This document shows positions 58,101 to 59,541 of a stretch of 59,541 nt of DNA, in pieces; position 1 is the first letter of the stretch, and each line of letters starts with the position of its first letter. The notes under the pieces were generated by a model. The model had not been told where the DNA came from and searched no databases. It saw only the letters and a list, made by a program, of their open reading frames with translations. Both the position numbers and the translations under genes were made by a program. Origin of the DNA: an uncultured Lachnospiraceae bacterium (GTDB lineage: Bacteria > Bacillota > Clostridia > Lachnospirales > Lachnospiraceae); contig CAJUBP010000029.1 of NCBI GenBank assembly GCA_910584585.1, positions 1 through 59,541 on the forward strand, in the 5' to 3' direction.

Positions 58101-59416
58101 CCCTTCGGGTGAAGGAGAAGCAGAAAAACTGCCGTGTCATTCAGCCCTCTACTTTTGACCGGGTGGTATTTACAGAGGAAATGCGCAAACATTACACCAT
58201 CCTCTGCCCTCAGATGTCGCCCATCCATTTTGAACTGCTGCAGCCTGCCTTCCAGTCTGCCGGATACAACATAGTAGTTCTGGGCAATCAGGACAAATCC
58301 GCCGTGGATATGGGATTGAAATACGTGAACAATGACGCCTGCTATCCTTCCCTGATTGTGGTAGGGCAGATTATGGAAGCCATTTTGTCAGGAAATTATG
58401 ATTTAACCAAAACCGCTGTGGTCATCACCCAGACCGGCGGCGGATGCCGGGCCTCCAACTACATCGGCTTTATCCGCCGGGCCCTGGAAAAAGCCGGCTG
58501 CCCGGATATTCCGGTGATCTCCTTAAACTTAAGCGGTTTAGAGGCCAACCCGGGCTTTAAACTCACCCTGCCTCTGGTGCAGCGGGGACTGTACGCTTTG
58601 ATTTTCGGGGATATTTTCATGCGCTGCCTGTACCGCACCAGGCCCTATGAGGCAGTTCCAGGCTCCGCCAATGCGCTTCACAGCAAATGGAAACAGAAAT
58701 GCATGGCATTTGTCTCAAGCCCCAGAATGGTTTCCCACAGAACCTTCAAACGCTACTGCCGGGAAATTATCCGGGACTTTGACCGCCTGCCGCTCACCGG
58801 AGAAAAAAAGCCCCGGGTAGGCATTGTGGGCGAAATTTTGGTCAAGTTCCTGCCTGCGGCTAACAATTATCTGGTGGACCTTCTGGAAGCGGAAGGCGCA
58901 GAGGCGGTGGTTCCCGATCTGACGGACTTCCTGCTCTACTGCTTCTACAACCAGAACTTCCGCGTAGAAAAGCTGGGACAGAAAAAATCCGCCGCAAGAA
59001 TTGCCAATCTGGGCATTTGGGTTCTGGAATGGCTGCGCAGCGCCGCAAGAAAAGAATTTGAAAGAAGCAGCCGCTTCGATCCTCCTGCCCGGATTGATAC
59101 GCTGGCAGGCTACGCCTCCCCCATTGTATCCCAGGGAAACCAGACCGGGGAAGGATGGTTCCTCACCGGAGAAATGTTAGAGCTGATCCATTCCGGCACC
59201 AATAACATTGTGTGCGCCCAGCCTTTCGGCTGTCTGCCCAACCATGTGGTAGGCAAAGGCGTGATTAAGAAAATAAGGCATCAGTATCCCAACGCCAATA
59301 TTGTGGCTATAGATTACGATCCTGGGGCTTCTGAGGTGAACCAGTTAAACCGGATTAAGCTGATGCTCTCTACTGCCCAGAAGAATCTGGCAAAGGAAGG
59401 TTCCGGCAAGCAATAA
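55154..59416 (+). CDS. Double-domain acyl-CoA dehydratase activase-related protein (1420 aa)
   Basis: A very long protein with two BadF/HgdC-type ASKHA ATPase domains followed by DUF2229/HgdB-like segments. Domain 1 (about 8-285): GIDIGSTTVKITI, IELGGEDAKII, GICAGGTGSFID and ARCGVFAKSDIQ. Domain 2 (about 322-590): GIDAGSTTTKVAL, DIGGQDMKCIKI, EACSSGCGSFIE and GTRCTVFMNSKV. The cysteines bridge a 4Fe-4S cluster between subunits in HgdC; here one chain carries both pairs. A cysteine-rich linker (RCQGCTNHCLLT) follows, then domains resembling the dehydratase subunit. GGAGG precedes the ATG. No dehydratase or CoA-transferase is adjacent. Such proteins are widespread in anaerobes but their substrate is unknown to me. 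Confidence 0.92.
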   Translation: MEQHTLHKLGIDIGSTTVKITILDTDNQVLFADYQRHFANIRETLSDLLARAQDELGNLSLSPVITGSGGLTLARHLDIPFVQEVIAVSSALSDYAPQTDVAIELGGEDAKIIYFEGGNVEQRMNGICAGGTGSFIDQMASLLQTDATGLNTYAKDYKAIYPIAARCGVFAKSDIQPLINEGASKEDLSASIFQAVVNQTISGLACGKPIRGHVAFLGGPLHFLGELKEAFIRTLKLDEEHIIAPEHSHLFAAVGSALNCRPEVSMELNTILKKLSSEIKMEFEVERMEPLFSTQKDYDRFQRRHSRHHVATGDLSTYQGNCYLGIDAGSTTTKVALVGEDGSLLYSFYSSNNGNPLATATLAIREIYSLLPEGAHIVHSCSTGYGEALLKSAFLLDEGEVETVAHYYAAAFFNPEVDCILDIGGQDMKCIKIKNQTVDSVQLNEACSSGCGSFIETFAKSLNYSVEDFAQAALFARHPIDLGTRCTVFMNSKVKQAQKEGAEVSDISAGLAYSVIKNALFKVIKVADAKELGKHIVVQGGTFYNDAVLRSFEKISGCEAVRPDIAGIMGAFGAALIAKERYEDNPGTTMLSIEEIENLKVDTKLTRCQGCTNHCLLTINRFTGNRQFITGNRCEKGLGKEKNKEQIPNLFEYKNKTMFACEPLSEEEAVRGTVGIPRVLNMYENYPFWAVFFKTLKFRALLSPQSTRKIYELGIESIPSESECYPAKLAHGHVSWLIQHQADFIFYPCIPYERDEFPDSNNHFNCPIVTSYAENIKNNVDEITSGKVRFLNPFLSFASKETLAEQLLPLFAQEFSIPPEETQAAVDAGWQELARMREDIRRKGEETLKYMEKTGRRGIVLAGRPYHIDPEINHGIPELINSYGIAVLTEDSVSHLQQVERPLLVMDQWMYHSRLYAAANFVKTREDLDLIQLNSFGCGLDAVTTDQVNDILTKSGKIYTCLKIDEVNNLGAARIRIRSLLSALRVKEKQKNCRVIQPSTFDRVVFTEEMRKHYTILCPQMSPIHFELLQPAFQSAGYNIVVLGNQDKSAVDMGLKYVNNDACYPSLIVVGQIMEAILSGNYDLTKTAVVITQTGGGCRASNYIGFIRRALEKAGCPDIPVISLNLSGLEANPGFKLTLPLVQRGLYALIFGDIFMRCLYRTRPYEAVPGSANALHSKWKQKCMAFVSSPRMVSHRTFKRYCREIIRDFDRLPLTGEKKPRVGIVGEILVKFLPAANNYLVDLLEAEGAEAVVPDLTDFLLYCFYNQNFRVEKLGQKKSAARIANLGIWVLEWLRSAARKEFERSSRFDPPARIDTLAGYASPIVSQGNQTGEGWFLTGEMLELIHSGTNNIVCAQPFGCLPNHVVGKGVIKKIRHQYPNANIVAIDYDPGASEVNQLNRIKLMLSTAQKNLAKEGSGKQ

Positions 59417-59437
59417 AAAGAACACTATATATTGAGA

Positions 59438-59490
59438 GACGAAGGTCAATGCAGGACGGCTCTCTCGTATACTAGAGCGTGTCTTAAAAA
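59438..59490. repeat. Dispersed repeat family 2, partial copy at right edge
   Basis: GAGAGACGAAGGTCAATGCA, GGACGGCTCTCTCG and TAGAGCGTGTCTT follow the order of the copy at 41070, with the middle shortened. GAGAG and CTCTC form a stem, so it may also end the activase transcript. Confidence 0.55.
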
Positions 59491-59541
59491 GTCCAGCTAA
59501 GAAATGTCAATAGGTAAAATGAAAAATGTTAAAAAAGTTTT

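Noticed and set aside
1..59541. tRNA, rRNA or recognised riboswitch
   Set aside because: No cloverleaf, GGTTCRA-type T-loop context or known riboswitch core noticed by eye; a covariance search could still find one.

Overview
The window looks like chromosome from a spore-forming, strictly anaerobic Clostridia member, most likely Lachnospiraceae. Evidence: spore genes (gpr, spoIIP, a gerM-like gene), an [FeFe] hydrogenase, a double-length 2-hydroxyacyl-CoA dehydratase-type activase, a GGGtGRT-family gene, strong AGGAGG ribosome sites and sigma-A promoters with 17-bp spacers. No species is claimed. I saw no rRNA, tRNA or CRISPR array. Most genes lie on the minus strand; rpsT, a Cys-rich microprotein, argG and the activase are on plus.

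Layout: 1-106 is the first 35 codons of a tyrosine-recombinase-like gene running off the left edge. 561-5822 holds a GGGtGRT/NifU-like pair, an ABC exporter pair and a left-handed beta-helix protein. 5968-9627 holds topB and an ATPase with a degenerate P-loop. 10047-14358 is a hydrogenase operon: an NADH_4Fe-4S/GltD-like flavoprotein, HydA and a lone HypB. 14637-19351 carries asd, argH, queH and hemW. 19362-36621 follows a synteny block familiar from other Firmicutes (hemW, lepA, spoIIP, gpr, rpsT, holA, comEC, comEA), interrupted by accessory DNA: a degraded island (21.5-23 kb), corA, ahpC with an AhpF-N-like partner, a Cys-repeat peptide, and a GerM/histidine kinase/response regulator trio between comEC and comEA. 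36808-38727 has a small permease and a hemerythrin-response regulator fusion. 38871-46512 is arginine biosynthesis: argC-GNAT-argJ-orf-argB-argD, divergent from argG across ARG-box-like operators. 46.6-49.2 kb has a toxin-antitoxin remnant, a MATE exporter behind a MerR-type promoter, and bioY behind a BirA-type operator. 49.3-54.8 kb has small, lipoprotein, DUF2225, glnS, rhomboid-like and LysM genes. 55154-59416 is the 1420-residue activase.

The most unusual structure is in the repeats. At five loci the segment holding a stop codon is duplicated just downstream (topB, the ATPase before topB, hypB, spoIIP, the DUF2225 gene). In-frame tandem repeats of 27-42 bp expand corA, comEC, comEA and the LysM gene; in corA each 27-bp unit supplies a Shine-Dalgarno-like motif and an ATG. 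Two dispersed intergenic families are also present. One is built from nested hairpins whose stems differ between copies by compensatory changes. The other supplies the C-terminus of one membrane protein and part of the bioY leader.
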